Positions 7,425 through 16,739 of a stretch of DNA of 35,308 nucleotides are shown in pieces. The stretch's first letter is position 1; the number at the start of each line of letters is the position of its first letter. Source of the DNA: Planctomycetota bacterium (GTDB taxonomy: Bacteria > Planctomycetota > Planctomycetia > Planctomycetales > Planctomycetaceae); contig VGZH01000059.1 of NCBI GenBank assembly GCA_016872645.1, positions 1-35,308 of the forward strand. Direction: 5' to 3'. The notes beneath the pieces are model-generated. The model did no database searches. It worked only from the letters and a program-made list of their open reading frames with translations, and was not told where the DNA came from. The translations under genes were made by a program, and so were the position numbers.

Positions 7425-10400
7425 TTACAGCAGTTTCGTCAGCACGGCCGGGTCGAGCTGGTAGGTTTCTTTGATTTCACCGGAAACGCCAGTCACCGTG
7501 TCATCGCCTTGGTTGCCAGCGACGGTGTCGGCGCTTCCTTGGCCGTCGACATTGTCGTTGCCGTCGCCGCCCAGCAGGATGTCTTGGCCGGCACCACCTC
7601 GCAGCGTGTCGTTGCCGTCGCTTCCCAGAAGCGTGTCGTTTCCGGCGTTGCCTTGAACCACGTCGCTACCGTTGCCGGCGTCGATCAAGTCGTTGCCGTC
7701 TTCGCCAAGGATCGTGTCGTTGCCGTCATTGCCGCTGATCGAGTCGTTGCCGAGACCGCCGAGAATTGAATCATCGCCGTGGAAACCGTTGATCAGGTCA
7801 TCTCCATCGTTGCCGTTGATCGTGTCGTTGTCGGTGCCGCCATCGAGCGTGTCGTCTCCTTCTCCGCCGTCCAGGTTGTCTTCGCCGGAGCCTCCCGCCA
7901 GGCTGTCGTTGCCCTCCATGCCGTTGAGCACGTCGTTGCCATTCAATCCAACGAGCGTATCGTCGCCCGCTCCGCCGTTGAGAACATCGTTGAGGATGCT
8001 GCCGGTCAGGCTGTCGTCGCCGTCACCGCCGTTGATGGTCGAGAGTCCGTCACCGCCGTCGATGACGTCATTGCCCGCACCGCCGTCGATCGAATCATCT
8101 CCGGCATCGCCCCTGAGAGTGTCGTCGCCGTCGTTGCCGATGATTGTGTCGTTGCCATCACCGCCGTTCAGCAATTCGGCGCTGTCCGTGCCGACCAGCA
8201 AATCGTTGCCGGCCTCACCGAAGACACTCAGCAAAACGTCGCCAAGTTTCGCTCCCGCATCCACCAGAATTTGATCGTCGTCGGTGCCGGCGTTCAGCAA
8301 AACTTCGGTCGCGCCGACTCCGCTGAGGTCGGCAACGTTGATGCGATCGGTGCCGCCTCGGGCCGTGACCTGCACGAGTTCGATGTCGCTGTTGAGCGAC
8401 TGCGTCGTTGTGTCGATCGAAACAGTCAACAATCCTGCGGCTTGTCCGACATCGAACGTGTTCGCCGTGTTACTGCCGAAGAACTCGAAGCGATCGCTCC
8501 CTTCGCCGCCGCTGATCGAATCGACGCCATCGCTGAGTGCCGCGATGATGGAATCATCGCCGTCGCCACCGTGCAGCGTGTCCCTGCCCGAGCCGCTTCG
8601 CAAAGTGTCGTTGCCCAGCCCGCCGAAGACGGAATCATCGCCAGATGCGCCGGAAAGGCTGTCGTTTCCGGCACCACCGTCGAGCGAGTCGTTCCCCACG
8701 CCGCCGTTCAGCAGATCGTTTCCATCGTGTCCCAGCAGCGTGTCGTTGCCGGCACTTCCCAGCAGCGTGTCGCCACCGAACGGGATCGGATTGCTGGGGC
8801 TGCCCAGCGTGTAAGCCAGATTGTCGATCGCGAATCGTGCGCCACCGACCGTGGCCGAAACCGTGGTGAAGTCCAGGCGGACTCGACGCACTCCCGTCGA
8901 GCCGCTGTAGCTGAAGAGACCTTCGGGGCTCAATTGCGTTTTCAGCAGATTGATGGACGACGTGGAGATGAGATTGAGTGAACTATCAAACAGCGAGACG
9001 CGGACTCCATTGGGAACGTCCGTAGTTGCGAATCGAGCGACCGCGAACGACAGATTGGTCGCTGGGGATGCAAAGTCGATGTTCAGGATTCCCGCAGCGT
9101 TACCCTCTAACACGGGAGACGGCAGATTCTGGAACGTGCCGGTGGGCGCGATCGAGGCACCAAACGTCGCATCGGAAGAATTGAGTCCAGCGACCTTGAA
9201 ACCGAACGTGACCCCCTGCAATGAGAATCCGTTCGCGATGGTCTCCGGCACTTCGTTGAAGTTGAGGATCGTGGATCCGTTGAACGAAGTTGAGGTCGTG
9301 CCGCTCGTGCTGGTTGATCCCGTGACTGCCCCCCCCAACGTGCTCACGTCGTCCGCTCCGAAAGCCGAGATGCCGTAGGGAAGGGTGATCGACTGCTGTA
9401 AGAGTCCCGTGCGATCGAAGATGTCGAGCGACGACGTGGATGTCAGCGGATTGCTGTTCGACAAACGATTGCTGCCCAGGTAGAGCAAGCCGTCGATGAC
9501 ACCCAAGCCCGAGTAGCTTCCTGCGGAAGCCGTCGTCGGACTGAAACCGGTACTCGTGTCCGACAGCGGAACAATCTGCCCCGTCGAAGGATTGATCTCT
9601 ACGATCGTGCGGCCATTTGCGAGCGTCGCAATCAAACGATCGGGATTCTTCGCCGCCGCGAGTCCGCCAATCAGATTGGTTCCGGGGTTCGCAGCGTTGA
9701 TGTCCAACACCGTACCGACTCCACCGAGCGCCGGATCGAACACCAGAATGTCGTCATTGGCCGCGTCCATGATGTAGATCAAGCCGTTCAACGCCGCGAG
9801 ACCGTCATATCGCTGAGTCGTCGGACGCGGAATCTCCGTACTGTCGATGATCGCTCCGGTATTGGGTTCGAGTTGATACAGCATGTTCGTGCCGAAGCCA
9901 TTGAGGTAGTACAGGCTCGTGCCATCGAATGCCAAACCGTCGCCGTTCGCGCTCGTCGTTTCGGGTGCGGCGAAACGATTCAGTTCGACACCTGTTTGCG
10001 GATTGAGTTCAACAATCTGATTGCGATTGTTGGTCGGCACTGCAAACAACCTCGCCGGGAGCGGAGCGGAAGGAGTCAGAGGAGTCGGCGCTTCGTCCGC
10101 GTTGAGGACGTCGTGACCGTCGCCGCCATCGACTAAGTCGAAGCCGTCGCCGCCGAACAAGGTGTCATTTCCCGACTGGCCGCGCAAGGTATCTGAGCCG
10201 AGATTGCCTTCGAGCGTGTCTTTGCCGCCTCCGCCCAGGATCGAATCGTCACCATCGTTGCCCTGCAAGGAATCGTTGCCACCTCTGCCGTTCAGTGTGT
10301 CATTGCCGTCTTCGCCTTGAATCGTGTCGGCGTCGTTGCCACCGTCCAGCAAATCGTCGTCATCGCCTCCCAGTAGCGTATCGGCGCCGTCATTGCCAAA

Positions 10401-11222
10401 GAGCGAGTCATCGCCGAGACCACCGCTCAAGGAGTCGGCTCCCGCGCCCCCCAACACGAAATCGTTGCTATCCCCGCCGTCGATTGAGTCGGCTCCCATC
10501 ATGCCGTTGAGTGTGTCGAGTCCCGCAGATCCCGCGATCGAATCGTCGCCGTCGCCGCCGGTCACGTTGTCATTGTTCGCACCGCCGTCGATCGTGTCAT
10601 TCCCGTCGTGGCCGATGATGCTGTCATCGCCATCGCCACCGTCGATGCTGTCGTCGCCGTGTTCGCCGTTGATCGTGTCATTGCCGCCGCCGCCGACAAT
10701 CGTGTCGTTGCCGTCATTGCCGTTGATCGACGAAGCGCCGTCGAGACCAGTGATGACATCGTCGCCGTGATTGCCCAACAGAGTCTCGGCGATGCCGTCG
10801 CTGCCGAAAATCGTGTCGCTGCCATGACCGCCGTCGACGTTAATCGTGGACAGGTTCGGATAGTTCGTGCTGCTCACCGTGCTCAAGTCGATCGTGTTGG
10901 CCAGTTCGCCTCCCTGTATCACGAACGAAGTGACTGAACTGGTCAACACACTGCCGACGGATGAAATCGCCGTGCCATTCGCCAGCACTTGCACGGTCCT
11001 TCCCGCACCTGAACCGGCCGAGCCGACGATGATGTCATCGCCCGAATCGGCGAGAATGTTGAGTTCGCCATTCACAAACAGGGCTGACACGGAGAGCAGC
11101 GATTTGGACTCTAGTTGCTCAAGTTGACCGGCGAGCGGCAATTTGGCCGTACGACGTCGATTGGCCTTTTCTCGCTCCGTAAGCCGACCTCGAACTGCTT
11201 CCAACCACGAAAGAAATCGCAT
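7425..11222 (-). CDS. Large RTX-type Ca-binding repeat protein with LEPR-XLL-like N-terminus
   Basis: The start at 11222 is preceded by AAGGA at good spacing; an upstream in-frame ATG at 11306 has no such support. The 1265-residue product begins with a basic stretch and LEQLESKSLLSVSALF (34-49), a variant of the LEPR-XLL segment found at the N-terminus of large planctomycete surface proteins. Block 1 of nonapeptide repeats (GGDGDDSI-type, calcium-binding hemolysin-type) spans about 130-375. A beta-propeller-like segment follows at ~390-625 (IVELNPQTG, LYQLEPNTG, IVEINPSTG repeats), then a beta-sandwich-like domain at ~647-802 ending FAIDNLAYTLG. Block 2 of repeats runs ~814-1247, interrupted at ~907-1020. 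The tail is YQLDPAVLTKLL. Such proteins are normally exported and fold on calcium. No secretion ABC transporter is in the window. Function is unknown, perhaps adhesion or matrix. Confidence 0.88.
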   Translation of the reverse strand: MRFLSWLEAVRGRLTEREKANRRRTAKLPLAGQLEQLESKSLLSVSALFVNGELNILADSGDDIIVGSAGSGAGRTVQVLANGTAISSVGSVLTSSVTSFVIQGGELANTIDLSTVSSTNYPNLSTINVDGGHGSDTIFGSDGIAETLLGNHGDDVITGLDGASSINGNDGNDTIVGGGGNDTINGEHGDDSIDGGDGDDSIIGHDGNDTIDGGANNDNVTGGDGDDSIAGSAGLDTLNGMMGADSIDGGDSNDFVLGGAGADSLSGGLGDDSLFGNDGADTLLGGDDDDLLDGGNDADTIQGEDGNDTLNGRGGNDSLQGNDGDDSILGGGGKDTLEGNLGSDTLRGQSGNDTLFGGDGFDLVDGGDGHDVLNADEAPTPLTPSAPLPARLFAVPTNNRNQIVELNPQTGVELNRFAAPETTSANGDGLAFDGTSLYYLNGFGTNMLYQLEPNTGAIIDSTEIPRPTTQRYDGLAALNGLIYIMDAANDDILVFDPALGGVGTVLDINAANPGTNLIGGLAAAKNPDRLIATLANGRTIVEINPSTGQIVPLSDTSTGFSPTTASAGSYSGLGVIDGLLYLGSNRLSNSNPLTSTSSLDIFDRTGLLQQSITLPYGISAFGADDVSTLGGAVTGSTSTSGTTSTSFNGSTILNFNEVPETIANGFSLQGVTFGFKVAGLNSSDATFGASIAPTGTFQNLPSPVLEGNAAGILNIDFASPATNLSFAVARFATTDVPNGVRVSLFDSSLNLISTSSINLLKTQLSPEGLFSYSGSTGVRRVRLDFTTVSATVGGARFAIDNLAYTLGSPSNPIPFGGDTLLGSAGNDTLLGHDGNDLLNGGVGNDSLDGGAGNDSLSGASGDDSVFGGLGNDTLRSGSGRDTLHGGDGDDSIIAALSDGVDSISGGEGSDRFEFFGSNTANTFDVGQAAGLLTVSIDTTTQSLNSDIELVQVTARGGTDRINVADLSGVGATEVLLNAGTDDDQILVDAGAKLGDVLLSVFGEAGNDLLVGTDSAELLNGGDGNDTIIGNDGDDTLRGDAGDDSIDGGAGNDVIDGGDGLSTINGGDGDDSLTGSILNDVLNGGAGDDTLVGLNGNDVLNGMEGNDSLAGGSGEDNLDGGEGDDTLDGGTDNDTINGNDGDDLINGFHGDDSILGGLGNDSISGNDGNDTILGEDGNDLIDAGNGSDVVQGNAGNDTLLGSDGNDTLRGGAGQDILLGGDGNDNVDGQGSADTVAGNQGDDTVTGVSGEIKETYQLDPAVLTKLL
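7480..8780. repeat. Tandem RTX-coding repeats, block 2
   Basis: These are degenerate ~27-base units that encode the nine-residue GGxGxDxLx repeats of the minus-strand RTX-type protein. On the plus strand they read as many variants of CGTTGCCGTC and ATCGTGTCGTTGCC. The block is broken at about 8160-8500 by non-repeat sequence. The repetition also creates long open frames on the plus strand that are not genes. Confidence 0.85.
10100..10860. repeat. Tandem RTX-coding repeats, block 1
   Basis: This is the N-terminal array of the same ~27-base units in the RTX-type gene, encoding roughly 25-28 consecutive GGxGxDxLx-type nonapeptides without a large interruption. Confidence 0.85.
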
Positions 11223-11572
11223 AGCCCCATCCTTGGGAGAATGTGAAATTCCGACACTACTCGTGAGTCGTCCGTATCGCCTGCCGGCGGAACGGTCGAT
11301 CGTCACGGCACAAATCTCGTGTGATCGTCATTCTTCATCAGCCTTTCGGGACCGCTCGATTCAATACAAACGGCAAGGTCGCACCGCTCTCCGCGACCGA
11401 ATTGCACCCGAGACGGAAACTCTTCTCCATTCTTCCAGGTCGAATATTTCGCAAAGATCGACGTTCGCCTAAATCGCCGGGATTACCCACCTGAGAATCC
11501 TCTTGGTCGATTCTCGTGAGCATTGCTAGATTCCCGCCCCTCGCTTCAAAGTCTTTGCACACAGGAGCAATC
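11223..11572. promoter_or_regulatory. Divergent intergenic region, promoters expected
   Basis: This is 350 bases between the divergent RTX-type gene (minus) and L,D-transpeptidase gene (plus). Promoters for both should lie here. I can see only ribosome binding sites: AAGGA for the minus gene, and AGGAG at 11563-11567 for the plus gene, 5 bases before its ATG. No clear -35/-10 pair, operator or RNA gene is apparent. Confidence 0.4.
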
Positions 11573-12793
11573 ATGCCCCGCCGGATTTCTCCACTTTCGG
11601 CTGTGATCGTCGTGCTCGCGGGTTGCGCCGCATTCGCCGCCTATCGCAGCGGTTGGATTCCCGTGGAGTTCGGCGGGACTCCCACTGGATCGATTTTAGA
11701 CGCGGTTTCGACTCCGGACGGTTTGGATCAACCGCCAGAGTTCGAGGCCGATGACTCCGCGTTGTCTGACGTTTGCGGAGTTACTGGCGAGGGAAACACG
11801 AAGCGAAACGAATCGCTGATGCCGGATGAGCCACTTCATTGGAACGACTCCGCGCCGACCGCTATTCGTCGCTCAAAGTGGGACACTCTCTTGGAAGAGG
11901 AGTCTGCCGCCGATTCGATCGGCACTCAACCGGCTGTGTTCCAGAAGGCTTCCGATCGCACGCCCAGTCGGTTGCGATTCATCGCCGAAGAACAGCCGGT
12001 CGGCGCACCGAAGAAGTCCGAGCCGGTCACCGCACCTCGCGCCTCCGAAGCCGAACCGAACACCGAGCCTGCCGTTCGTGTCGCCGAACGATCGAAAGAG
12101 CTGGAGTCGACATTCGACTTCACAGCGATCGACCGCCAGATCAAAGCGGGACAAGTCGTCGAGGCCCACAAGGCCTTGTCCAGGCTGTATTGGCAACAGC
12201 CGGATTTGAGATCGCACGTGCAAGAACGGATTGATCTCACGGCCAAGGCGATTTATTTCTCGCCACAGCCACACATCCAAGAGCCGTATGTTGTGCAGGC
12301 TGGCGACCAACTTCGCAAAATTGCCACCAAGCATCACGTCTCGTGGCCGTATCTCGTGCGGCTCAATCGCATCGATCCCAAACGACTGCGGGAAGGCCAG
12401 AAACTGAAAGTCATCGACGGTCCTTTCGGGGCCGTCGTCACGCTCACCGACTTTGAGCTGACACTGCATCTGGGTGGTCAGTACGTCCGCAGCTATTCCT
12501 GCTGCATCGGTAAGAACAATGCCACCCCCACCGGTAAATTCAAGGTGCTCAACAAGGTTACCAACCCGCAGTACACTGACCCCGATGGTAAAGTCTTTTC
12601 AGGCAGCGATCCGAAGAACCCCTTGGGAACCCACTGGATCGACCTGGGCGACAGCTACGGCATCCACGGAACCATCGAGCCGGATTCGATTGGCAAAGCC
12701 GAGTCCCGGGGTTGCATCCGTTTGCTTAATGCGGATGTCAGTGAAGTTTACGATCTGCTTGAAACCGGCGCAGAGGTGGTCATCCGCCAATAG
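11573..12793 (+). CDS. LysM domain L,D-transpeptidase (YkuD family)
   Basis: The 406-residue protein should cross-link or modify peptidoglycan by a cysteine transpeptidase mechanism. ATG 11573 is chosen because AGGAG lies 5 bases upstream; a longer frame from 11516 has no such site. The N-terminus (ISPLSAVIVVLAGCAAFAAY) is a hydrophobic anchor and contains a lipobox-like LAGC, so it may be a lipoprotein. A ~200-residue variable linker follows. A LysM domain (YVVQAGDQLRKIATKHHV, residues ~239-282) binds glycan. The YkuD domain fills the C-terminus and carries the motif HGT (His365) ... SRGCIRL, with catalytic Cys381. It faces the divergent RTX-type gene. Planctomycetes are now known to have peptidoglycan, so the enzyme fits. 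Confidence 0.92.
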   Translation: MPRRISPLSAVIVVLAGCAAFAAYRSGWIPVEFGGTPTGSILDAVSTPDGLDQPPEFEADDSALSDVCGVTGEGNTKRNESLMPDEPLHWNDSAPTAIRRSKWDTLLEEESAADSIGTQPAVFQKASDRTPSRLRFIAEEQPVGAPKKSEPVTAPRASEAEPNTEPAVRVAERSKELESTFDFTAIDRQIKAGQVVEAHKALSRLYWQQPDLRSHVQERIDLTAKAIYFSPQPHIQEPYVVQAGDQLRKIATKHHVSWPYLVRLNRIDPKRLREGQKLKVIDGPFGAVVTLTDFELTLHLGGQYVRSYSCCIGKNNATPTGKFKVLNKVTNPQYTDPDGKVFSGSDPKNPLGTHWIDLGDSYGIHGTIEPDSIGKAESRGCIRLLNADVSEVYDLLETGAEVVIRQ

Positions 12794-12988
12794 GCTTGCG
12801 TCTCTTGAGTGTCCGACTTCTGTGATGAATTGAAAGTCGCTCCTGCCGCGAGGTCCAGGCCGTCATCGATCGAACTTTGAGAGACTGCCAAGTCCGCTAA
12901 ACGGCGTGGATTTGAAATCACGGTTGGTGACGTCGGCCTGACGATTGAAGGGGGAATGGTCAGACGATTTGGCGAATCGCTCAGTGAT

Positions 12989-14797
12989 CTAGTACTGCCA
13001 ACTGACGCCGAAGCTGTAGTTGTTCGTGATGTAAGTGTTTCGCCGTTCACGGATCGCCGGAAACAGCCCGGCTGAGGGATTGCCCTGCCACAAGACGCTG
13101 CCTGCCGTGTCTGTCGCTCCACCGATCATCAGAATCGAGTAGCCCGCTCGAAACCGAGCTTTATCGAAAATACTAAACCGTCGTAGCACCGGTACGTACT
13201 GGAACAACGGGGCCTCAGCGTTAAACGTCTGTTCCAACATCGGCGAAATGTGGGCCGTCGTCTTGGAGTCGGTGAAAGAGTTCGGAGTCGCATCCTCAGG
13301 AGAGGCGATCAACAGGTTGGACTCGCGAGTGTGCATCGCGATGTTGTCGCCACTCAAACTCAGCCTTTTGTAGTTCGCCAGCACGCCAAACTTGGTTGTG
13401 CCGGTCAGCAGAAACAATTCGCCACCAAGATCGTAGGTCAATCCAACCTCACCGCCACCGAGATGTTGATCGGCATCGCTATTTAGGTACGAGGTGATCG
13501 GGTATTGGAAGTGGTCGTGGAAGGAGAAGAAATTCAGCTGATCCTGTTGCTGATTTCCGCCACCTTGTTGTTGGCCGCCGGACGATTCGCCGCCTGCGTT
13601 ATCCACGATTCCATCTAGATCGTTGTCGATCCGGTCCGGTGTCGCGTGAATCTTAATGTCCGGACTTAGAGTCTGGTTGCCACCACCACCGCCTCCACCT
13701 TGTTGCTGACTACTCGTGTAAGCGATTCCGCTGTCTTGCCCAAAGAATCGGAAGCCTTCCTTCAGGTAGAAATACCGCACTCCGAACGTCGGACGGACAC
13801 GCAGCGAACCCCAATTCAACACCGGTGACATGACACATTCGGCGTTTCCTCCATACAACTCTGACCGGAGCTTCATCTGAAACTCCAGGTCGTACGGTGC
13901 GGTGACCCCGCCCACCTTTGTTCCATCAGGGAACGTGCGAATCGTCCCGTCATCCAGAGGTATACCTCCCAGGTTATCGATGTTGTTGGCCAAGACGTCG
14001 TTGATGTCGTTGAAACGCCCCACTCTGGTCGGCTGTTGGGCTGCGAGTTGAGTCAATTCTGATTGAAGCTGCGCCGCCGCGGCGATGTTCCCCGTTGCGT
14101 TCAGTTCATTGATGATGTGCAGCTGTTCGATCAAAAACAGAGCGAATTCACGCTGAGTGTCACGACTAGCCGGCAATCCCTCGCGAGCGTCGTAGTTGAA
14201 CGTTCCTTGATTGGTGAGGAACCCCAACCGGACACCACTATCATCAGCGCGGTCGTATCCCCAGATCACGCGCGCTCCATGATTGTTCATCTTGCGTTCG
14301 GGTTTGCTAAAGTCGAACTTGCCAAACAGTTGAAAACCGACTCGTCCATTCGCCTCGTTGTCCAAGAACGGAGCGAGGATGCCACCTTGCTGTCCTTGCT
14401 GTCCGCCACCGCCGCCTTGTTGTTGGGTTCCAATTTGCGACTGAATGGTCTGCGGATAATTTCGAGCGTCTGTGTTGCCTACGATCGAATCTGAGGTCCG
14501 CGTTCGTCCCATCAAGTACTCGATGTTGAGCAGATAACGACGAGGGAAGTTGTTTTCGGATTTCAACCACAAGCCGCCGTTGAACGTCTGTTGGCTGAAG
14601 GAGGTTTGGTAGGGCGAAGTCTCCGGCCAGGGCGAATACGACGCCGGCGGGCCGGAACCGGGCATCGGCGCGCCTCCATAGCCGTCGTAGGCCATGCCCG
14701 GGGCCATCCCCATTGGCGATTGAGCCTGTGCCGTGAATGTGCTCGCTGCTATGAGCGAGGTGCTGAAAACCGCTGAGAACCAGTGCTTGAACCGCAT
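12989..14797 (-). CDS. Putative outer-membrane beta-barrel protein (BBP7-like)
   Basis: The start at 14797 is preceded by AAGGAAG at 5 bases; the frame extends 14 codons further upstream without support. The 602-residue protein has a signal peptide (MRFKHWFSAVFSTSLIAASTFTAQAQ), a Gly/Pro/Met-rich segment, then alternating beta-strand-like sequence. It ends in an aromatic residue (NYSFGVSWQY), typical of outer-membrane barrels. It resembles planctomycete barrel proteins such as BBP7, but I am unsure of the exact family. Three Gln/Gly-rich tracts (125-139, 364-373, 407-419) sit in likely loops. DNDLDGIVDN (391-400) looks like a calcium-binding thrombospondin-type-3 motif. Residues 214-255 are likely helical. 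It probably forms a surface barrel or pore of unknown cargo. Confidence 0.75.
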   Translation of the reverse strand: MRFKHWFSAVFSTSLIAASTFTAQAQSPMGMAPGMAYDGYGGAPMPGSGPPASYSPWPETSPYQTSFSQQTFNGGLWLKSENNFPRRYLLNIEYLMGRTRTSDSIVGNTDARNYPQTIQSQIGTQQQGGGGGQQGQQGGILAPFLDNEANGRVGFQLFGKFDFSKPERKMNNHGARVIWGYDRADDSGVRLGFLTNQGTFNYDAREGLPASRDTQREFALFLIEQLHIINELNATGNIAAAAQLQSELTQLAAQQPTRVGRFNDINDVLANNIDNLGGIPLDDGTIRTFPDGTKVGGVTAPYDLEFQMKLRSELYGGNAECVMSPVLNWGSLRVRPTFGVRYFYLKEGFRFFGQDSGIAYTSSQQQGGGGGGGNQTLSPDIKIHATPDRIDNDLDGIVDNAGGESSGGQQQGGGNQQQDQLNFFSFHDHFQYPITSYLNSDADQHLGGGEVGLTYDLGGELFLLTGTTKFGVLANYKRLSLSGDNIAMHTRESNLLIASPEDATPNSFTDSKTTAHISPMLEQTFNAEAPLFQYVPVLRRFSIFDKARFRAGYSILMIGGATDTAGSVLWQGNPSAGLFPAIRERRNTYITNNYSFGVSWQY

Positions 14798-15026
14798 CAG
14801 AACTTCCTTGGACTGCTCGTCTTCGGAGTTTGTTGACACCCTCCGCGCATCCCAAAAGGCGCGCAGCAGGGAGACCTGCGGTTCTTATCGTCGTGCCGAC
14901 TTGGCAAACTGTAGCGGTTATTCCAGTCGTGTCGGTTTTTACAGTTGCGGAGAACCCAAGGGGTTTTCTTGAAGCGATTTGCTGGAGATTGACATTGCCA
15001 ATGGGCGTGAAATCCAGCGTTCTTGG

Positions 15027-16577
15027 CTACAGAACCGGGCCGATGATCCACGGCGCAAACTCATCGTCACCAATACCTTGAGACTCGCTCTTGGTCTTTT
15101 CCCCGCTGGCGACGGAGATGATCTTCTCGAAGATTTCTTTCCCAACCTGCTCAATCGACCCGCCTTCCAGAATGCCTCCGGCGTTGATGTCCATGTCGTC
15201 GATCATGCGTTCGAACATCGGTGTGTTCGAAGCGACTTTAATGCTGGGGGCCGGCTTGCATCCAAAGCAACTTCCGCGGCCCGTCGTAAAGACGACGACG
15301 TTTGCACCTCCGGCAACCAATCCCGTCACCGAAATCGGGTCGAACCCCGGAGTGTCCATGAACACGAAGCCTTTGGTCGTGACTGGCTCGGCAAAATCGT
15401 AGACTGCGTTGAGCGCCGTGTGGCCGGCCTTTGCAATTGCTCCCAGTGACTTTTCGTAGATCGTCGTGAGTCCACCCTTTTTGTTGCCGACCGACGGATT
15501 GTTGTCGATCGCTCCACCGAATTTCGCGACGTACTCCTCCCACCAGCGGATCTGACGGAGGAGCTTCTCGCCAACCTCCCGTGTCCGAGCACGGCGGAGC
15601 AGCAGGTGCTCACCGCCGTAAATTTCCGGAGTCTCGGCGAGGATCGTCGTCCCGCCATGCGCGACCAGCATGTCGCTGGCGATGCCGAGGGCCGGGTTGC
15701 AGGTGACTCCACTGCTGCCGTCGCTGCCGCCGCAGTTCGTGCCGAGGATGATTTCCGAAACCGGGATTGGCTCGCGGCGAACCTGATTCACCTGCGGGAG
15801 CATGTCCTTGAGGGTGTCAGTCGCGAAGCGAACCGTTTTTGCGATTCCCCCTTGCTCTTGCATGTTGATGACCAGCGGCCGAGGCGGCTCCGGCTCACCC
15901 GGTACTCGCAATTGAGTCAGCCCGTATTTGTCCTGCAGATACGCTCCCTGTGACGTCTCGCAGCCGAGTCCCACAATCAGATAGGCGCCGATGTTGGGGT
16001 GCTTGCAGAAGCCAGCCAGCGTCCGAGCCATCAAGCGGTGTTCGTCCCCGTCGTAGTCGAATGCGCAGCCTCCCTTGTGAACCAGAGGGACGACACCGTC
16101 GATGTTCGGGAAGTCGCGCAGCAAGTCCTTGTTGAATCGCTCGGCGATCATCTTGGACGTCGCGGCCGAGCAATTCACCGTGCTGACGATGCCGATGTAA
16201 TTGCGAGTCGCCGCTCGGCCGTCGAGCCGACGATAGCCTTGAAATGTGCGTCCCAGAATCGCTGTCGGTTCGGGAGGGATGTCCGTGCCGATCGAGGTAT
16301 GGTCGAGATGCAACTCACCCGGTTCCATGTTGTGACGATGAACCCACTCGCCCGGTTCAATCGCTTCGGTCGCGTAGCCAATCACGCAGCCGTATCGCCG
16401 AACTGGCTCTTTCGGTGCGATCGGTTTCAGCGCGATCTTGTGGCCGAGTTCCACGGTCTCTTTCGCCATGATGCTGTAATTGCCGACGCGAATCGCCAAG
16501 CCGGCCGGGATCGTGCGTCGGACATACGCGATGTTGTCCTCGGGGTTCAGCAACAAGGCGGGAGAATCTTGAGACAT
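15027..16577 (-). CDS. UxaA-family sugar-acid dehydratase (altronate/galactarate type)
   Basis: The 516-residue length matches the full two-domain UxaA/GarD family (about 490-525), which removes water from altronate or galactarate in hexuronate breakdown using a metal. The N-terminal SAF domain is at residues ~5-90 (IPAGLAIRVGNYSIMAKETV). The catalytic domain has GRAATRNYIGIVSTVNCSAA, HKGGCAFDYDGDEHRLM, GLGCETSQG, ILGTNCGGSDGSSGVTCNPALG, FVFMDTPGFDPISVTGLVAGG and GRGSCFGCKPAPSIK. The start at 16577 has GGAG 7 bases upstream and gives the family N-terminus; a 52-codon upstream extension is doubtful. Which of altronate or galactarate is the substrate cannot be decided, and no other hexuronate genes are nearby. 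It is divergent from the sulfite-oxidase-like gene. Confidence 0.88.
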   Translation of the reverse strand: MSQDSPALLLNPEDNIAYVRRTIPAGLAIRVGNYSIMAKETVELGHKIALKPIAPKEPVRRYGCVIGYATEAIEPGEWVHRHNMEPGELHLDHTSIGTDIPPEPTAILGRTFQGYRRLDGRAATRNYIGIVSTVNCSAATSKMIAERFNKDLLRDFPNIDGVVPLVHKGGCAFDYDGDEHRLMARTLAGFCKHPNIGAYLIVGLGCETSQGAYLQDKYGLTQLRVPGEPEPPRPLVINMQEQGGIAKTVRFATDTLKDMLPQVNQVRREPIPVSEIILGTNCGGSDGSSGVTCNPALGIASDMLVAHGGTTILAETPEIYGGEHLLLRRARTREVGEKLLRQIRWWEEYVAKFGGAIDNNPSVGNKKGGLTTIYEKSLGAIAKAGHTALNAVYDFAEPVTTKGFVFMDTPGFDPISVTGLVAGGANVVVFTTGRGSCFGCKPAPSIKVASNTPMFERMIDDMDINAGGILEGGSIEQVGKEIFEKIISVASGEKTKSESQGIGDDEFAPWIIGPVL

Positions 16578-16739
16578 CGACCAACTCCAAAAGGCGACCG
16601 TGAGAAATACGAATGACTCGGTGGAAATTAGCGAGTCGGTCCAACGAGTCCAAGCGGCCCGATTGGCCGTGACAAGCACGCTCGGTACGATCCCGCTCCG
16701 ATTTGGATCTTCGCGTCTCGTATCGGGAGTCATTCTGCC

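Noticed and set aside
7265-7474. 69-codon plus-strand frame
   Set aside because: It overlaps the terminator and 3' end of the RTX-type gene and shows no family.
7672-8274. 200-codon plus-strand frame rich in SLPSPP
   Set aside because: Same shadow of RTX-coding repeats in another frame.
7480-8780. CRISPR-like regular spacing of repeated DNA
   Set aside because: The units are ~27-base degenerate coding repeats without constant repeats or distinct spacers.
7779-8981. 400-codon plus-strand frame rich in VVAV, opposite the RTX-type gene
   Set aside because: It is the antisense shadow of the tandem repeat units. Composition is monotonous, with no domain and no ribosome binding site.
12138-12246. 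Antisense frames within the L,D-transpeptidase gene
   Set aside because: Shadows of a well-supported gene with no domain content.
16578-16733. 52-codon extension of the UxaA-type frame
   Set aside because: The family N-terminus and a ribosome binding site support 16577.
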